From: Vibrio sp. CK2-1
GTDB taxonomy: Bacteria > Pseudomonadota > Gammaproteobacteria > Enterobacterales > Vibrionaceae
Assembly: GCF_021726515.1 (NCBI RefSeq)
Contig: NZ_JAKKCJ010000002.1
Coordinates: 496,001-560,000 of the forward strand
DNA length: 64,000 nt
Direction: 5' to 3'
Shown here: positions 40,227-50,996 of the stretch, in pieces
Layout of the letters: each line of letters opens with the position of its first letter
Position numbering within the stretch: position 1 is the first letter of the stretch
Notes under the pieces: model-generated
What the model was told of the DNA's origin: nothing
What the model saw: only the letters and a program-made list of their open reading frames with translations
Database searches by the model: none
Position numbers and translations under genes: made by a program

Positions 40227-40286
40227 TTATCTGCATAACTTGATTGGTCAAAATTGGCCGATCAACTTATTAACTATGCAGATAAT
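40226..40286 (+). promoter_or_regulatory. 61-nt bipartite hairpin, probable RNase III site of the metY-rimP-nusA transcript
   Basis: Outer 12-bp perfect stem ATTATCTGCATA (40226-40237) with TATGCAGATAAT (40275-40286); inner 10-bp stem 40240-40249 with 40256-40265 (two G-U wobbles) and a 6-nt AAAATT loop. In E. coli the metY-nusA transcript is cut by RNase III in this interval; the position and length of this duplex fit that role. Confidence 0.6.
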
Positions 40287-40302
40287 GCATGGTGTTTGAA
40301 TT

Positions 40303-40322
40303 GGGCTTTAAGCCCTTTTTTT
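40303..40322 (+). terminator. Second leader terminator before rimP
   Basis: GGGCT (40303-40307) pairs with AGCCC (40311-40315), followed by seven Ts. With the first terminator it forms a tandem attenuator ahead of rimP. Nothing else is recognisable up to 40423. Confidence 0.88.
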
Positions 40323-40423
40323 GTTTCTGGACGATCGGCTTTAAGCTTAGCTTCTTGGTTTTGTTAGCTTTTTTATTTGTTAAAGCGACAAAATGTGGAT
40401 AAGGCTTCATTTCCGGAGAGAGT

Positions 40424-40879
40424 ATGACTGGTTTAGAAAAACAATTAACCGAATTATTGGAAGCGCCAGTGGCGGCTTCTGGTTATGAATTAGTTGGCTT
40501 GGAATTTATCCGAGCTGGTGAACACTCCACATTGCGTATTTTTATTGATCATGAAAATGGCATCAATGTTGATGACTGTGCAGAAGTTAGCCGCCAAGTA
40601 AGCGCGGTGATGGATGTTGAAGATCCAATTACGGTTGCATACAACTTAGAAGTTTCCTCACCAGGTTTAGAACGTCCACTGTTCAAGCCTGCTCACTACC
40701 AACAATTCATTGGTCACGATGTAAACTTGGTATTGAAAATGGCGGTCAATAACCGTCGTAAGTGGAAAGGCGTGATTACCGCTATTGAGGGTGAAATTGT
40801 TACCATTACCCTAGATGGCAACGAAGAACAATTTGCTTTAAGTAATATTTCTAAAGCTAACTTGATACCAAAATTTTAA
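40424..40879 (+). CDS. rimP: Ribosome maturation factor RimP
   Basis: 151 residues; needed for 30S subunit maturation. N-terminal alpha/beta domain with [39 protein letters not shown] and [14 protein letters not shown], then an SH3-like C-terminal domain. GGAGAG ribosome site. First protein gene of the nusA operon; nusA starts 19 nt after its stop. Confidence 0.97.
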   Translation: MTGLEKQLTELLEAPVAASGYELVGLEFIRAGEHSTLRIFIDHENGINVDDCAEVSRQVSAVMDVEDPITVAYNLEVSSPGLERPLFKPAHYQQFIGHDVNLVLKMAVNNRRKWKGVITAIEGEIVTITLDGNEEQFALSNISKANLIPKF

Positions 40880-40898
40880 GTCTGAAGAGGCGATAACA

Positions 40899-42386
40899 AT
40901 GAACAGAGAAATTTTAGCGGTTGTTGAAGCAGTTTCGAATGAAAAAGCTGTTCCCCGTGAGCGTATTTTTGAAGCATTAGAAATTGCTTTAGCTACGGCA
41001 ACAAAAAAGAAAAGCCCACACGAAATCGAAGTGCGCGTTGAAATCGACCGTAAAACGGGTGATTTTGAAACATTCCGTCGTTGGTTAGTCGTTGAAGAAG
41101 TTGAATTCCCAACTAAAGAAATTTCAATTGAAGCGGCTCAATACGATAACGAAGAAATTGAACTTGGCGGCTACATTGAAGATGATATGGAGTCAGTAAC
41201 GTTTGACCGTATTACGACTCAAACCGCTAAGCAAGTTATCGTACAAAAGGTACGTGAAGCTGAGCGCGCTCAAATCGTTGAACAATTCATCGACAATGAA
41301 GGCGAGCTAGTAACAGGTGTTGTGAAGAAAGCAACACGTGATGCGGTTATCGTTGATCTTGGTAATAACGCAGAATCTGTGATTTTACGTGAAGATCAGC
41401 TGCCACGTGAAAACTTGCGTTCAGGTGACCGTATTCGTGGTCTTCTATATGCAGTTAAACCTGAAGCGCGTGGTTTCCAACTATTCTTAACACGTTCTAA
41501 GCCAGAAATGCTGATTGAACTTTTCCGCATTGAAGTGCCAGAAATTGGTGAAGAACTGATTGAATTGAAAGCGGCAGCTCGCGATCCTGGTTCTCGCGCT
41601 AAGATTGCAGTTAAAACTAACGACCGTCGTATTGACCCAGTTGGTGCTTGTGTTGGTATGCGTGGCGCACGTGTGCAAGCTGTATCTGGCGAGCTTGGTG
41701 GTGAGCGTATCGATATCGTTCTTTGGGATGATAACCCAGCGCAATTCGTGATTAACGCAATGGCTCCGGCCGATGTGGCTTCAATCATTGTTGATGAAGA
41801 TTCACACTCAATGGATATTGCAGTTGAAGCGGATAACCTAGCTCAAGCGATTGGCCGTAGCGGTCAAAACGTACGTCTTGCTTCTCAACTTACTGGTTGG
41901 GAATTAAATGTGATGACGGTAGCTGAGTTGAATAGTAAGCACCAAGAAGAATCGGTTGCGGCTATCGAAGGCTTCATGAAGCATTTAGATATCGAGCAAG
42001 ATTTTGCCGAATTACTGGTTGAAGAAGGTTTCTCTACTCTTGAAGAAATCGCTTACGTTCCAGTGAACGAATTACTTGAAATTGATGGTCTTGAAGAAGA
42101 GTTAGTTGAAGAGTTACGTGGCCGTGCGAAAAATGCACTGACTACGTTAGCGCTTGCTCAAGAAGAATCATTTGAAGGTTTAGAGCCTGCTGAAGACCTA
42201 CTTGCTTTAGACGGCTTAGAGCGCGAAATGGCGTTTAAACTCGCGGCTAAAGGGGTAGTGACTTTAGAAGATTTAGCTGACCAAGGTACTGATGAGTTAG
42301 AAGGCATCGAAGGCCTAAGTGAAGAACGTGCAGGCGAATTAATTATGGCCGCACGTAACATTTGCTGGTTTGGCGACGAAGAATAA
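40899..42386 (+). CDS. nusA: Transcription termination/antitermination factor NusA
   Basis: 495 residues. N-terminal RNA-polymerase-binding domain (1-~130), S1 domain (~135-200, [21 protein letters not shown]), two KH domains (~230-345, with [18 protein letters not shown] and [17 protein letters not shown]), and two C-terminal acidic repeats (~365-425 and ~440-495). It modulates pausing, termination and antitermination. AAGAGG ribosome site. Central gene of the rimP-nusA-infB operon. Confidence 0.98.
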   Translation: MNREILAVVEAVSNEKAVPRERIFEALEIALATATKKKSPHEIEVRVEIDRKTGDFETFRRWLVVEEVEFPTKEISIEAAQYDNEEIELGGYIEDDMESVTFDRITTQTAKQVIVQKVREAERAQIVEQFIDNEGELVTGVVKKATRDAVIVDLGNNAESVILREDQLPRENLRSGDRIRGLLYAVKPEARGFQLFLTRSKPEMLIELFRIEVPEIGEELIELKAAARDPGSRAKIAVKTNDRRIDPVGACVGMRGARVQAVSGELGGERIDIVLWDDNPAQFVINAMAPADVASIIVDEDSHSMDIAVEADNLAQAIGRSGQNVRLASQLTGWELNVMTVAELNSKHQEESVAAIEGFMKHLDIEQDFAELLVEEGFSTLEEIAYVPVNELLEIDGLEEELVEELRGRAKNALTTLALAQEESFEGLEPAEDLLALDGLEREMAFKLAAKGVVTLEDLADQGTDELEGIEGLSEERAGELIMAARNICWFGDEE

Positions 42387-42408
42387 TTTTCAGCAAGGAG
42401 AAAGCAGT

Positions 42409-45090
42409 ATGACAGAACTGACAGTGAAAGCGCTAAGTGAAGAAATTGGTACTCCAGTTGAGCACTTAGTAGAACAACTTGCTGATGCTGGTATGAAAAA
42501 AACCAGTACAGACAGTGTTACAGATGATGAGAAGCAAAAACTTCTTGCTCATCTGAAAAAAGGCAACGGTTCAACAAGTGACTCAGAACCGACTCGCCTA
42601 ACTTTGCAACGCAAAACTAAAAGCACATTAAGCGTGTCTGCTGGTGGCGGTAAGAGCAAAGAAGTACAAGTTGAAGTGCGTAAAAAGCGTACTTACGTGA
42701 AGCGTTCTGCGGTTGATGAAGAAGCCCAACGTGAAGCGGAAGAACTAGCAGCACGTGAAGCAGCAGAAGTGGCCAAGCGTGAAGCAGAAGAAAAAGCAAA
42801 ATTAGAGGCTGAAGCGAAAGCAAAAGCTGACGCCGAAGCAAAAGCCAAGCGTGAAGCAGCAGATGCCGCGAAACGTGAAGCTGCGGAAAAAGCAAAAGCT
42901 GAAGAAGCGAAAGCGGCCGCAAAACGTTCTCCTGAAGAAAAAGCGCAACATGACGCTGCTAAGAAAGAAGCAGAAGCATTGAAGCGTCGTCAGGAAGAAG
43001 AAGCTCAACGTAAAGCAGAACAAGAAGCACAAAAATTGGTTGAAGAAGCACGTAAGTTAGCAGAAGAAAACGAAGCTCGTTGGTCGGAAGAAGAGAAGAA
43101 GAAAAAAGAATCTGAAAACTCTGATTACCACGTAACGACAAATAAACATGCTCGCGCAGCGGAAGATGAAGCTGACCGTCGCAGTGAAGCAAGTCGTCGT
43201 AAGAAGAAAAAGCCAGCGAAAAAAGAAGATGACCGTTTTGGTGGTCGCAATGCTCGTGGCGGACGCAACCGTAAAGGTAAATTGGCTAAACCAACTTCTA
43301 TGCAACAAGGCTTTGATAAAAATGCCACTGTTGCAAAAGCAGAAGTTGTGATTGGCGAAACAATCGTTGTTTCTGAACTGGCAAACAAAATGTCAGTGAA
43401 AGGTACTGAAGTCATCAAAACCATGATGAAGATGGGCGCGATGGCGACTATCAACCAAGTGATCGACCAAGAAACTGCAGCGCTAGTTGCGGAAGAAATG
43501 GGTCACAAGGTAGTACTTCGTAAAGAAAACGAATTAGAAGAAGCAATTCTATCTGATCGTGATAACACCACAGAAGCAACACCTCGTGCGCCAGTGGTTA
43601 CTATCATGGGTCACGTTGACCACGGTAAAACATCGACGCTTGATTACATTCGTCGTAGCCGTGTTGCATCAGGTGAAGCGGGTGGTATTACTCAGCACAT
43701 CGGTGCTTACCACGTTGAAACTGATAATGGCATGATCACCTTCTTGGATACTCCAGGACACGCCGCATTTACTTCAATGCGTGCTCGTGGTGCTCAAGCG
43801 ACAGATATCGTTGTTCTTGTTGTTGCAGCAGACGATGGTGTTATGCCACAAACAATTGAAGCGATTCAGCACGCAAAAGCGGCAGAAGTACCTCTTATTG
43901 TTGCGGTTAACAAAATCGATAAAGAAGATGCGAATCCAGATAACGTTAAAAATGAGCTTGCTCAATACGATGTTATTCCTGAAGAGTGGGGCGGCGAGAA
44001 CATGTTCGTTCATATCTCTGCTAAGCAAGGAACTAACATTGAAGGCCTGCTAGAAGCTATCTTGTTACAAGCTGAAGTTTTAGAACTTAAAGCGGTAACA
44101 GATGGTATGGCTTCAGGTGTGGTTGTTGAATCTCGTCTTGATAAAGGCCGTGGTCCAGTTGCAACTGTACTGGTTCAAGCTGGTACTCTACGTAAAGGCG
44201 ATATCGTACTTTGTGGTCAAGAATACGGTCGTATCCGTGCGATGCGTGATGAGAATGGTCAAGAGATCACTGAAGCGGGTCCTTCTATTCCTGCTGAGAT
44301 CCTTGGACTATCAGGCGTACCAGCTTCTGGTGATGAAGCTACCGTAGTACGTGATGAGCGTAAAGCGCGTGAAGTTGCGAACTACCGTCAAGGTAAATTC
44401 CGTGATGTGAAACTTGCTCGTCAGCAAAAATCGAAACTTGAAAACATGTTCTCTAACATGGAAGCGGGTGAAGTTGCTGAACTTAACGTGGTACTGAAAG
44501 CAGACGTTCAAGGTTCTGTTGAAGCTATCGCTGATTCATTACGTAAACTTTCAACTGAAGAAGTGAAAGTGAACATTGTAGGTTCTGGTGTTGGTGGTAT
44601 TACTGAAACGGATGCAGTACTTGCAGCCGCATCTAACGCTATCATCCTTGGCTTTAACGTTCGTGCTGATGCTTCAGCTCGTCGTACTGTTGAAAATGAA
44701 AGCCTAGACCTACGTTACTACTCAATCATTTACCAATTGATTGACGAAGTGAAAATGGCTATGGGCGGTATGCTTGCTCCTGAATTTAAGCAAGAGATCA
44801 TTGGTCTTGCAGAAGTTCGTGATGTCTTCAAGTCACCTAAACTAGGCGCTATCGCTGGTTGTATGGTTACTGAAGGTGTTATCAAGCGTAATAACCCAAT
44901 CCGTGTACTTCGTGAAAACGTAGTTATTTACGAAGGTGAGCTTGAATCACTACGTCGCTTTAAAGATGACGTACAAGAAGTTCGTAATGGCTACGAGTGT
45001 GGTATCGGCGTTAAGAACTATAATGATGTTCGTGCTGGTGACCAAATCGAAGTATTCGAAATCGTTGAGATTAAACGTACTCTTGATTAA
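42409..45090 (+). CDS. infB: Translation initiation factor IF-2
   Basis: 893-residue GTPase that places initiator tRNA on the 30S subunit. N-terminal IF2N domain ([16 protein letters not shown]), then a long charged, alanine/lysine/glutamate-rich helical linker (~110-230), a second IF2N domain, and the G domain with [17 protein letters not shown] and NKIDK, followed by the domain that binds fMet-tRNA. I start at ATG 42409, which has AAGGAG upstream and matches the family; the frame is open further upstream to 42370 inside nusA. In-frame GTG/ATG starts for shorter IF-2 forms are possible. Confidence 0.98.
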   Translation: MTELTVKALSEEIGTPVEHLVEQLADAGMKKTSTDSVTDDEKQKLLAHLKKGNGSTSDSEPTRLTLQRKTKSTLSVSAGGGKSKEVQVEVRKKRTYVKRSAVDEEAQREAEELAAREAAEVAKREAEEKAKLEAEAKAKADAEAKAKREAADAAKREAAEKAKAEEAKAAAKRSPEEKAQHDAAKKEAEALKRRQEEEAQRKAEQEAQKLVEEARKLAEENEARWSEEEKKKKESENSDYHVTTNKHARAAEDEADRRSEASRRKKKKPAKKEDDRFGGRNARGGRNRKGKLAKPTSMQQGFDKNATVAKAEVVIGETIVVSELANKMSVKGTEVIKTMMKMGAMATINQVIDQETAALVAEEMGHKVVLRKENELEEAILSDRDNTTEATPRAPVVTIMGHVDHGKTSTLDYIRRSRVASGEAGGITQHIGAYHVETDNGMITFLDTPGHAAFTSMRARGAQATDIVVLVVAADDGVMPQTIEAIQHAKAAEVPLIVAVNKIDKEDANPDNVKNELAQYDVIPEEWGGENMFVHISAKQGTNIEGLLEAILLQAEVLELKAVTDGMASGVVVESRLDKGRGPVATVLVQAGTLRKGDIVLCGQEYGRIRAMRDENGQEITEAGPSIPAEILGLSGVPASGDEATVVRDERKAREVANYRQGKFRDVKLARQQKSKLENMFSNMEAGEVAELNVVLKADVQGSVEAIADSLRKLSTEEVKVNIVGSGVGGITETDAVLAAASNAIILGFNVRADASARRTVENESLDLRYYSIIYQLIDEVKMAMGGMLAPEFKQEIIGLAEVRDVFKSPKLGAIAGCMVTEGVIKRNNPIRVLRENVVIYEGELESLRRFKDDVQEVRNGYECGIGVKNYNDVRAGDQIEVFEIVEIKRTLD

Positions 45091-45142
45091 TCAAGTTTCG
45101 TTACCTTTCAAAGGTATATGACGAACGGTTGTTTAATACACC

Positions 45143-45173
45143 ATGGGGAGCATTATGTGCTCCCCATTCTTTC
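45143..45173 (+). terminator. Hairpin between infB and rbfA
   Basis: Perfect 10-bp stem ATGGGGAGCA (45143-45152) with TGCTCCCCAT (45158-45167), then TCTTTCT. The poor T-run suggests partial termination or an mRNA-processing hairpin inside the operon. Confidence 0.6.
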
Positions 45174-45217
45174 TGTAGAAACACTCAAAATTTGAGTGAA
45201 CAGATGTGAGAAAAGAT

Positions 45218-45619
45218 ATGTCAAAAGAATTTAGCCGTGCACAACGTGTTGCACAACAGCTACAAAAAGAACTAGCTTCTATCCTACAACGTGACGTACG
45301 TGATTCACGTATCGGCATGGTGACCATTTCTGATGTAGAAGTATCGCGTGACCTAGCTTATGCCAAAGTATTTGTAACCTTCCTATGTGTTGGTGATCAA
45401 ACGCCAGAATCGAGCCTAGAAGCGTTAAAAGAGCACGAAGTTGCTGTTCGTATGACGCTTGGTAAGCGTATTCGTCTGCGTTTAACGCCAGAAGTTCGTT
45501 TTACTTACGACAACACTCTCGTTGAAGGTATGCGTATGTCTAACCTGGTAAGCGAAGTAGTTAGCAAAGATAACAAACGCAAGAAAGATGCTGGTCGTGA
45601 GGACGAAGGAGAAGAGTAA
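45218..45619 (+). CDS. rbfA: 30S ribosome-binding factor RbfA
   Basis: 133-residue KH-fold protein needed for late 16S rRNA maturation and cold adaptation. [56 protein letters not shown] is characteristic (segments cited from residues 1-56). ATG 45218 matches the family; the upstream in-frame GTG 45206 is unlikely. Its TAA overlaps the truB ATG (TAATG), indicating translational coupling. Confidence 0.97.
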   Translation: MSKEFSRAQRVAQQLQKELASILQRDVRDSRIGMVTISDVEVSRDLAYAKVFVTFLCVGDQTPESSLEALKEHEVAVRMTLGKRIRLRLTPEVRFTYDNTLVEGMRMSNLVSEVVSKDNKRKKDAGREDEGEE

Positions 45620-46554
45620 TGGCTCGTAGACGTCGTGGTCGTCCTATTGATGGCGTTTTATTACTAGATAAACCAACCAGTATTAGCTCAAATGATGCGT
45701 TGCAAAAAGTAAAGCGCATCTATTTTGCTGAAAAAGCTGGCCATACTGGTGCTCTCGATCCTTTAGCAACAGGCATGCTGCCAATTTGCCTAGGAGAGGC
45801 GACTAAGTTCTCTCAATTCTTATTGGATTCAGATAAGCGTTATCGTGTGATCGCCAAACTAGGTGAGCGTACCGATACTTCTGACTCTGATGGCGAAGTG
45901 GTACAAACTCGCGAAGTGAAAATAGATCGTGGTTTGCTTGAGCGTTGCATTGCCAAGTTCCGTGGTACGACTGACCAGATCCCATCGATGTTTTCAGCAT
46001 TAAAATACCAAGGTAAGCCTTTGTATGAATATGCTCGTCAAGGCATCGAAGTGCCACGTGAATCTCGTAAAATTACCGTATTTGAGATCACCTTGATTCG
46101 CTTTGAAGGTCATGAAGTCGAGATGGAAGTACATTGTTCAAAAGGTACTTACATTCGTACTATCGTTGATGATCTAGGCGAAATTCTAGGTTGTGGCGCG
46201 CATGTGACTTATCTTCGTCGCACTGGTGTTGCACGTTATCCTTATGAGAAAATGGTGACACTTGAGCAGCTTGAAGCCTTGTTAGAACAGGCGCGTGAGC
46301 AAGAGGTTGAACCTCGTGAGTTGCTTGATCCGTTACTATTGCCAATGGATACTGCGGTAGAAGATCTCCCTGAAGTGAATATGATTCCTGAATTAGCCGA
46401 ATTAGCCCAACATGGCCAACCGGTGCAAATTTCTGGCGCACCGACGGAAGGTGTGGTTCGTATGACTATGGGTGAAGAACGTACCTTTATTGGTGTGGCG
46501 AATATCGATGATGATGGACGTGTCGCACCGAAAAGATTGGTGGTGTTTAGGTAA
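45619..46554 (+). CDS. truB: tRNA pseudouridine(55) synthase TruB
   Basis: 311 residues; makes pseudouridine 55 in the T-loop of tRNAs. Catalytic Asp in the [16 protein letters not shown] motif (~residues 42-57), [18 protein letters not shown], and [19 protein letters not shown]-terminal PUA domain (~250-311). The start overlaps the rbfA stop by one base. Followed by CGAG repeat locus 5 before rpsO. Confidence 0.97.
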   Translation: MARRRRGRPIDGVLLLDKPTSISSNDALQKVKRIYFAEKAGHTGALDPLATGMLPICLGEATKFSQFLLDSDKRYRVIAKLGERTDTSDSDGEVVQTREVKIDRGLLERCIAKFRGTTDQIPSMFSALKYQGKPLYEYARQGIEVPRESRKITVFEITLIRFEGHEVEMEVHCSKGTYIRTIVDDLGEILGCGAHVTYLRRTGVARYPYEKMVTLEQLEALLEQAREQEVEPRELLDPLLLPMDTAVEDLPEVNMIPELAELAQHGQPVQISGAPTEGVVRMTMGEERTFIGVANIDDDGRVAPKRLVVFR

Positions 46555-46563
46555 AAGCGGGAA

Positions 46564-46668
46564 CGAGTAGCTAGTTCCTAGGAGATCGAGTCTCGTTGCT
46601 CGGGCGCTTCGCTTCTCGAATTTCGGGTCGAGCCACGAGCAGCGCAGCGCCCGAAACTCGAGCCTAGC
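46564..46668. repeat. CGAG-rich intergenic inverted repeat, locus 5 (truB/rpsO)
   Basis: The clearest copy: GGGCGCTTCGCTTCTCG (46602-46618) is inverted as CGAGCAGCGCAGCGCCC (46636-46652), 15 of 17 positions pairing. Flanking words follow a 7-bp beat (CGAGCCA, CGAGCAG, CGCAGCG, CCCGAAA, CTCGAGC). It splits truB from rpsO without disrupting the rpsO promoter at 46694. Confidence 0.8.
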
Positions 46669-46693
46669 AATATTTTTTTAGAGATGAAACTCT

Positions 46694-46722
46694 TTGCTTT
46701 TACGATTTTATTCCCCTATAAT
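46694..46722 (+). promoter_or_regulatory. rpsO promoter
   Basis: TTGCTT (46694-46699), 17-bp spacer, TATAAT (46717-46722). Confidence 0.65.
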
Positions 46723-46733
46723 CCGCGCTTCGC

Positions 46734-46763
46734 GTGTCGGCTGAATCAGAGATTGGCTGACAC
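46734..46763 (+). promoter_or_regulatory. S15-binding leader hairpin of rpsO
   Basis: GTGTCGGC (46734-46741) pairs with GCTGACAC (46756-46763), one wobble, just before the AGGAG ribosome site. It matches the place of the gammaproteobacterial rpsO leader in which S15 represses its own translation; assignment is by position and stem, not by a covariance search. Confidence 0.6.
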
Positions 46764-46795
46764 ATTTATACACTCACTCTTATTAGGAGAGCATT

Positions 46796-47065
46796 ATGTC
46801 TCTGAATGCAGAAACTAAAGCAGCAATCGTTGCAGAATACGCACAAGCTGAAGGCGATACAGGTTCACCAGAAGTACAAGTAGCACTACTTACTGCTTCT
46901 ATCAACCACCTACAAGGTCACTTCGCTGATCACAAACACGATCACCACAGCCGTCGCGGTCTACTACGTATGGTTTCTCGTCGTCGTAAACTTCTAGATT
47001 ACCTAAAAGGTAAAGATCTAGATCGTTACTTCGCTCTAATCAAGCGTCTTGGCCTACGTCGTTAA
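46796..47065 (+). CDS. rpsO: 30S ribosomal protein S15
   Basis: 89 residues; early-binding 16S rRNA central-domain protein. [52 protein letters not shown] is diagnostic (residues ~20-70). AGGAGA ribosome site. Paired with pnp downstream, as throughout the gammaproteobacteria. Confidence 0.98.
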   Translation: MSLNAETKAAIVAEYAQAEGDTGSPEVQVALLTASINHLQGHFADHKHDHHSRRGLLRMVSRRRKLLDYLKGKDLDRYFALIKRLGLRR

Positions 47066-47160
47066 TTCGTCGTTTGGTTTAATACCAAGATTAGAAAGCA
47101 TTTGTTTTATCTATGGCTGCTTGCTCAACAAGCAAAGATAAATTAAACAGATACTGAAAA

Positions 47161-47183
47161 AAGGAGCTCCGGCTCCTTTTTTT
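47161..47183 (+). terminator. rpsO terminator
   Basis: AAGGAGC (47161-47167) pairs with GCTCCTT (47172-47178), TCCG loop, then Ts. A second hairpin without a T-run (TTTATCT 47106 with AGATAAA 47136, inner TGCTTG/CAAGCA) precedes it. Confidence 0.9.
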
Positions 47184-47362
47184 GTGCGTGTAATCTAGCC
47201 AATCTCACAGCGATTAAGCATTTATCTAGTGCTGAAATAAGACATTTCTCCCTAAGTGGTTTATACTACGACTCGTTTGTTTTAGTTAACGTGTTCATCA
47301 TGTCTAACTTAAAATAAACCTCTGTTGATTAACTTTACAGTCACCGATGTCGACCATGAAGG

Positions 47363-47444
47363 TCGCGACTAATAACAGCCTTTTCCTGTACCTCTTCTCA
47401 TTATTGAGCGAGTGACCTTTTGAAAAATCTGCTATTAGTCGCGA
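47363..47444 (+). promoter_or_regulatory. pnp leader hairpin, probable RNase III/PNPase autoregulation site
   Basis: TCGCGACTAATAACAG (47363-47378) pairs at 15 of 16 positions with CTGCTATTAGTCGCGA (47429-47444), 60 nt upstream of the pnp GTG. In E. coli, RNase III cuts such a leader duplex and PNPase then destroys the remaining stem, lowering its own synthesis. The rest of the 439-bp rpsO-pnp gap carries no gene. Confidence 0.75.
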
Positions 47445-47504
47445 TTGGTAAAGTAGTCACAGGGTATTGATATACTTTGAAATTATTTAATTAAGGATCT
47501 TTAC

Positions 47505-49619
47505 GTGAAAGCAATCGTAAAAAAATTCCAGTACGGTAACCATACCGTTACTCTAGAAACTGGCGTAATGGCTCGCCAAGCAACTGCTGCTGTAATGGCA
47601 AGCATGGATGACACTTCTGTATTCGTATCTGTTGTTGCGAAAAAAGAAGCGGTTGAAGGTCAAGACTTCTTCCCACTAACAGTAAACTACCAAGAGCGTA
47701 CATACGCTGCAGGTAAAATTCCTGGTGGTTTCTTCAAGCGTGAAGGCCGTCCTTCTGAAGGCGAAACACTAACTGCACGTCTGATTGACCGTCCAATCCG
47801 TCCACTTTTCCCTGATGCATTCAAAAACGAAGTTCAGGTAATTGCGACAGTAGTATCTGCTAACCCTAATATCTCTCCAGACATCATCACTATGATTGGT
47901 ACGTCTGCAGCGCTAGCGATTTCTGGTGTTCCATTTAATGGTCCAATCGGTTCTGCGCGTGTTGGTCACATCAATGGTGAGCTAGTACTTAACCCAAGCG
48001 AAACTGAGCTTAAAGAATCTAAGCTTGACCTTGTGGTTGCCGGTACTGAAGGCGCAGTATTAATGGTTGAGTCAGAAGCTGACAACCTAACTGAAGAAGA
48101 AATGCTAGCAGCAGTTGTTTACGGTCACGACCAACAACAAGTTGTTATCTCTGCAATCAACGAATTTGCAGCTGAAGTAGCAACCCCTTCTTGGAATTGG
48201 GAAGCGCCTGCTGAAAACACTGATCTTAAGAATAAGATTGCTGAATTAGCAGAAGCTCAACTGATCGAAGCTTACCAAATCACTGAAAAGATGGCGCGTT
48301 ATGACCGTATCCATCAGCTTAGCGACGAAGTAAAAGAAAAACTATTAGCTGAAAACGAAGAGCTAAATCCAAAAGAAATCCACGCGATCTTCCACGATTT
48401 AGAGAAAAACGTAGTACGTAGCCGCATTATTGCTGGTAACCCACGTATCGACGGTCGTGAAAAAGACATGGTTCGTGCACTAGATGTACGTACTGGCGTT
48501 CTTCCACGTACTCACGGTTCTTCACTATTCACACGTGGTGAAACTCAGGCGCTTGTAACAGCAACGCTTGGTACACAACGTGATGCACAAATCATCGATA
48601 GCCTACTAGGTGAGAAGAAAGATAACTTCCTTCTACACTACAACTTCCCTCCATACTGTGTAGGTGAAACTGGTTTCGTTGGTTCTCCTAAGCGTCGTGA
48701 AATTGGTCACGGTAAACTAGCGAAACGTGGTATTGCTGCGGTTATGCCTTCTGTTGAAGAATTCCCATACACAGTTCGTGTTGTTTCGGAAATCACTGAA
48801 TCAAACGGTTCATCTTCAATGGCTTCTGTATGTGGTACTTCTCTTGCGCTTATGGATGCTGGTGTACCAATTAAGTCTTCTGTTGCGGGTATCGCGATGG
48901 GTCTAGTGAAAGAAGGCGACGACTTTGTTGTTCTTTCTGACATCCTAGGCGACGAAGATCACCTTGGTGACATGGACTTTAAAGTTGCGGGTACTAACGA
49001 CGGTATCACAGCACTTCAAATGGATATCAAAATCGAAGGTATCACTAAAGAAATCATGCAAATTGCGCTTAACCAAGCACAAGGCGCACGTAAGCACATC
49101 CTTAAAGTGATGGACGAAGCGATTTCTGGTGCTCGTGAAGAGATCTCTGAATTTGCTCCACGTATCCACACTATGAAAATCTCTGCTGAGAAGATCAAAG
49201 ACGTTATCGGTAAAGGTGGTGCAGTTATCCGTGCTCTAACGGAAGAAACTGGCACAACAATTGAAATCGATGATGACGGTACAATCAAGATTGCTGCGAC
49301 TGAAGGTGAAGCTGCGAAAGAAGCGATTCGTCGTATCGAAGAAATCACTGCAGAAGTGGAAGTAGGCCGTATTTACTCAGGTAAAGTTGCTCGTCTTGCT
49401 GACTTCGGGGCATTCGTAACGATTCTTCCTGGTAAAGATGGTCTAGTACACATTTCTCAAATCGCTGACAAGCGCATCGAGAAAGTATCTGACTACCTTT
49501 CTGAAGGCCAAGAAGTTCAAGTTAAAGTACTTGAGATTGACCGCCAAGGCCGTGTTCGTCTAAGTATGAAAGAAGCGGTAGAAACAACTGAAGCACCGGC
49601 TGAACCATCAGCTGAGTAA
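47505..49619 (+). CDS. pnp: Polyribonucleotide nucleotidyltransferase (PNPase)
   Basis: 704-residue trimeric 3'-5' phosphorolytic exoribonuclease, part of the RNA degradosome. Two RNase PH-like cores (first from residue ~10, second from ~310 with [16 protein letters not shown] and [17 protein letters not shown]), a KH domain (~553-612, [20 protein letters not shown]) and an S1 domain (~620-690, [20 protein letters not shown]). The start is GTG 47505 with AAGGA upstream. Preceded by the leader hairpin; followed by a terminator. Confidence 0.98.
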   Translation: MKAIVKKFQYGNHTVTLETGVMARQATAAVMASMDDTSVFVSVVAKKEAVEGQDFFPLTVNYQERTYAAGKIPGGFFKREGRPSEGETLTARLIDRPIRPLFPDAFKNEVQVIATVVSANPNISPDIITMIGTSAALAISGVPFNGPIGSARVGHINGELVLNPSETELKESKLDLVVAGTEGAVLMVESEADNLTEEEMLAAVVYGHDQQQVVISAINEFAAEVATPSWNWEAPAENTDLKNKIAELAEAQLIEAYQITEKMARYDRIHQLSDEVKEKLLAENEELNPKEIHAIFHDLEKNVVRSRIIAGNPRIDGREKDMVRALDVRTGVLPRTHGSSLFTRGETQALVTATLGTQRDAQIIDSLLGEKKDNFLLHYNFPPYCVGETGFVGSPKRREIGHGKLAKRGIAAVMPSVEEFPYTVRVVSEITESNGSSSMASVCGTSLALMDAGVPIKSSVAGIAMGLVKEGDDFVVLSDILGDEDHLGDMDFKVAGTNDGITALQMDIKIEGITKEIMQIALNQAQGARKHILKVMDEAISGAREEISEFAPRIHTMKISAEKIKDVIGKGGAVIRALTEETGTTIEIDDDGTIKIAATEGEAAKEAIRRIEEITAEVEVGRIYSGKVARLADFGAFVTILPGKDGLVHISQIADKRIEKVSDYLSEGQEVQVKVLEIDRQGRVRLSMKEAVETTEAPAEPSAE

Positions 49620-49646
49620 GTTGTCTTAATCTAGACGCTGATAAAG

Positions 49647-49671
49647 AGAGGGGCTTCGGCTCCTCTTTTTT
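49647..49671 (+). terminator. pnp terminator
   Basis: AGAGGGGC (49647-49654), TTCG tetraloop, GCTCCTCT (49659-49666), then Ts. Confidence 0.93.
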
Positions 49672-49868
49672 TATGCTCGTTTAAAAGGTCATTTGAACTT
49701 AAAAGGTTCTTTAGTATGAGTATAAGTTTGGGCCTACTTCATTCCTGTTCTACTTTATAAGAAGTGGTTACTAGGAGAAACAACGTGTATATTGGTGGCT
49801 AACACCATGTCACTAAAGTGATATTCGAATATACGAGAACAGTTATACTGCAGAGGAGCACGTTATTC

Positions 49869-50891
49869 GTGAAATATGTTAAATGGTTTAGCCTTATTGC
49901 TGCCTTCTTTTTAATGGGCTGTGCAAACCAAGGTAACTCTTCAAATTCATGGGCATATCCGCCGATGGCGATTCCATTGCAGCCTTCTATTCAACAAGAA
50001 GTTCAGATCGCTCGCTTAAACCAACTACTAACCCGCAAAGATGTGACCCAAAATGTACGTGCTCAAATGTTTGCTGAACGTGGTCGCTTTTTAGATAGCG
50101 TCGGTTTAGCTGATTTAGCACGCCTAGACTACGAACGCTCTCTAAAACTCAATCCTGCACAATCGGAAGTCTTTAATGTGCTTGGGGTGTATTTTACCCA
50201 AATGAGTGATTATGACTCTGCCTTTGATGCCTTTGATTCAAGTTTAGAGCTAGATCCAAATAATCAATATGCTGAGCGTAACCGTGCGATTGCTTTGTAT
50301 TACGCAGGACGTAATCCTTTAGCATTACAGGATATGACCAGTAACTACGAGAAAGATACTTCTGATCCGTACCGCGCACTATGGTTGTACTACATTCAGC
50401 GTGAAGACAATGCGGAGCAAGCAACGGCAGATCTAAAACAACGTTATCAACAAAAAGATGAGCAATGGGGTTGGGATCTTGTCGGTATGACCCTGGGTGA
50501 ACTGAGTGAAAATGAAGTCTTAGAGTCGGTTGCCATGACCACACAAAATAATGTCGAGTTGGCGCAAAAACTGACGGAAGTGTATTTCTATTTAGCGAAG
50601 AATTACCAATATAAAGGTGATTATTCTAACGCGATTGCACTGTATAAACTGTCGATTTCATTGAACGTCTATGAGTTTTCTGAGCACCGCTATGCTTTCT
50701 TAGAACTAGGTCGTATCTTTAAGTCTATTCAAGCTGAACGCGCTGAAGAAGCCCAAAAAGATAACCAAGGGGAAGATAGCCAAGATCAAGATAACAAGGC
50801 GAATGAGATTCAAGAAGGCGAGCCAACACCACAGCAAGAATCGAATAATCAACCACTACAAACTTATCAAGCCCCAAAGCTTAGTGCTTAA
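49869..50891 (+). CDS. nlpI: Lipoprotein NlpI
   Basis: 340-residue TPR lipoprotein that in E. coli scaffolds peptidoglycan endopeptidases and directs MepS to the Prc protease. Signal peptide MKYVKWFSLIAAFFLMGC with Cys18 as lipidation site; TPR units from ~residue 70 (AQMFAERGRFLDSVGLADLARLDYERSLKLNP; AEVFNVLG-like; DYDSAFDAFDSSLELDPNN). The start is GTG 49869, with GGAG 10 nt upstream; the frame is open further up without a ribosome site. The C-terminal ~50 residues are a Gln/Glu/Asp-rich tail absent from the E. coli protein. Downstream of pnp as usual. Confidence 0.95.
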   Translation: MKYVKWFSLIAAFFLMGCANQGNSSNSWAYPPMAIPLQPSIQQEVQIARLNQLLTRKDVTQNVRAQMFAERGRFLDSVGLADLARLDYERSLKLNPAQSEVFNVLGVYFTQMSDYDSAFDAFDSSLELDPNNQYAERNRAIALYYAGRNPLALQDMTSNYEKDTSDPYRALWLYYIQREDNAEQATADLKQRYQQKDEQWGWDLVGMTLGELSENEVLESVAMTTQNNVELAQKLTEVYFYLAKNYQYKGDYSNAIALYKLSISLNVYEFSEHRYAFLELGRIFKSIQAERAEEAQKDNQGEDSQDQDNKANEIQEGEPTPQQESNNQPLQTYQAPKLSA

Positions 50892-50922
50892 TACGCTTGT
50901 AGGTTAAAGAAATAGATAGAAG

Positions 50923-50955
50923 AAGGGCCTCATATTTTTTTGAGGCCCTTTTTAT
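50923..50955. terminator. Bidirectional terminator between nlpI and ubiV
   Basis: AAGGGCCTCA (50923-50932) pairs perfectly with TGAGGCCCTT (50941-50950), followed by TTTT; serves the two convergent genes. Confidence 0.88.
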
Positions 50956-50996
50956 ATTTAAAGATCTAGTTTATTTAAAGATCTAGGCAGTTAACG

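Noticed and set aside
42602..43454. Several long antisense ORFs opposite infB
   Set aside because: They mirror the Ala/Lys/Glu-rich linker codons of IF-2, giving Leu/Phe/Ser-rich frames; no starts with ribosome sites.
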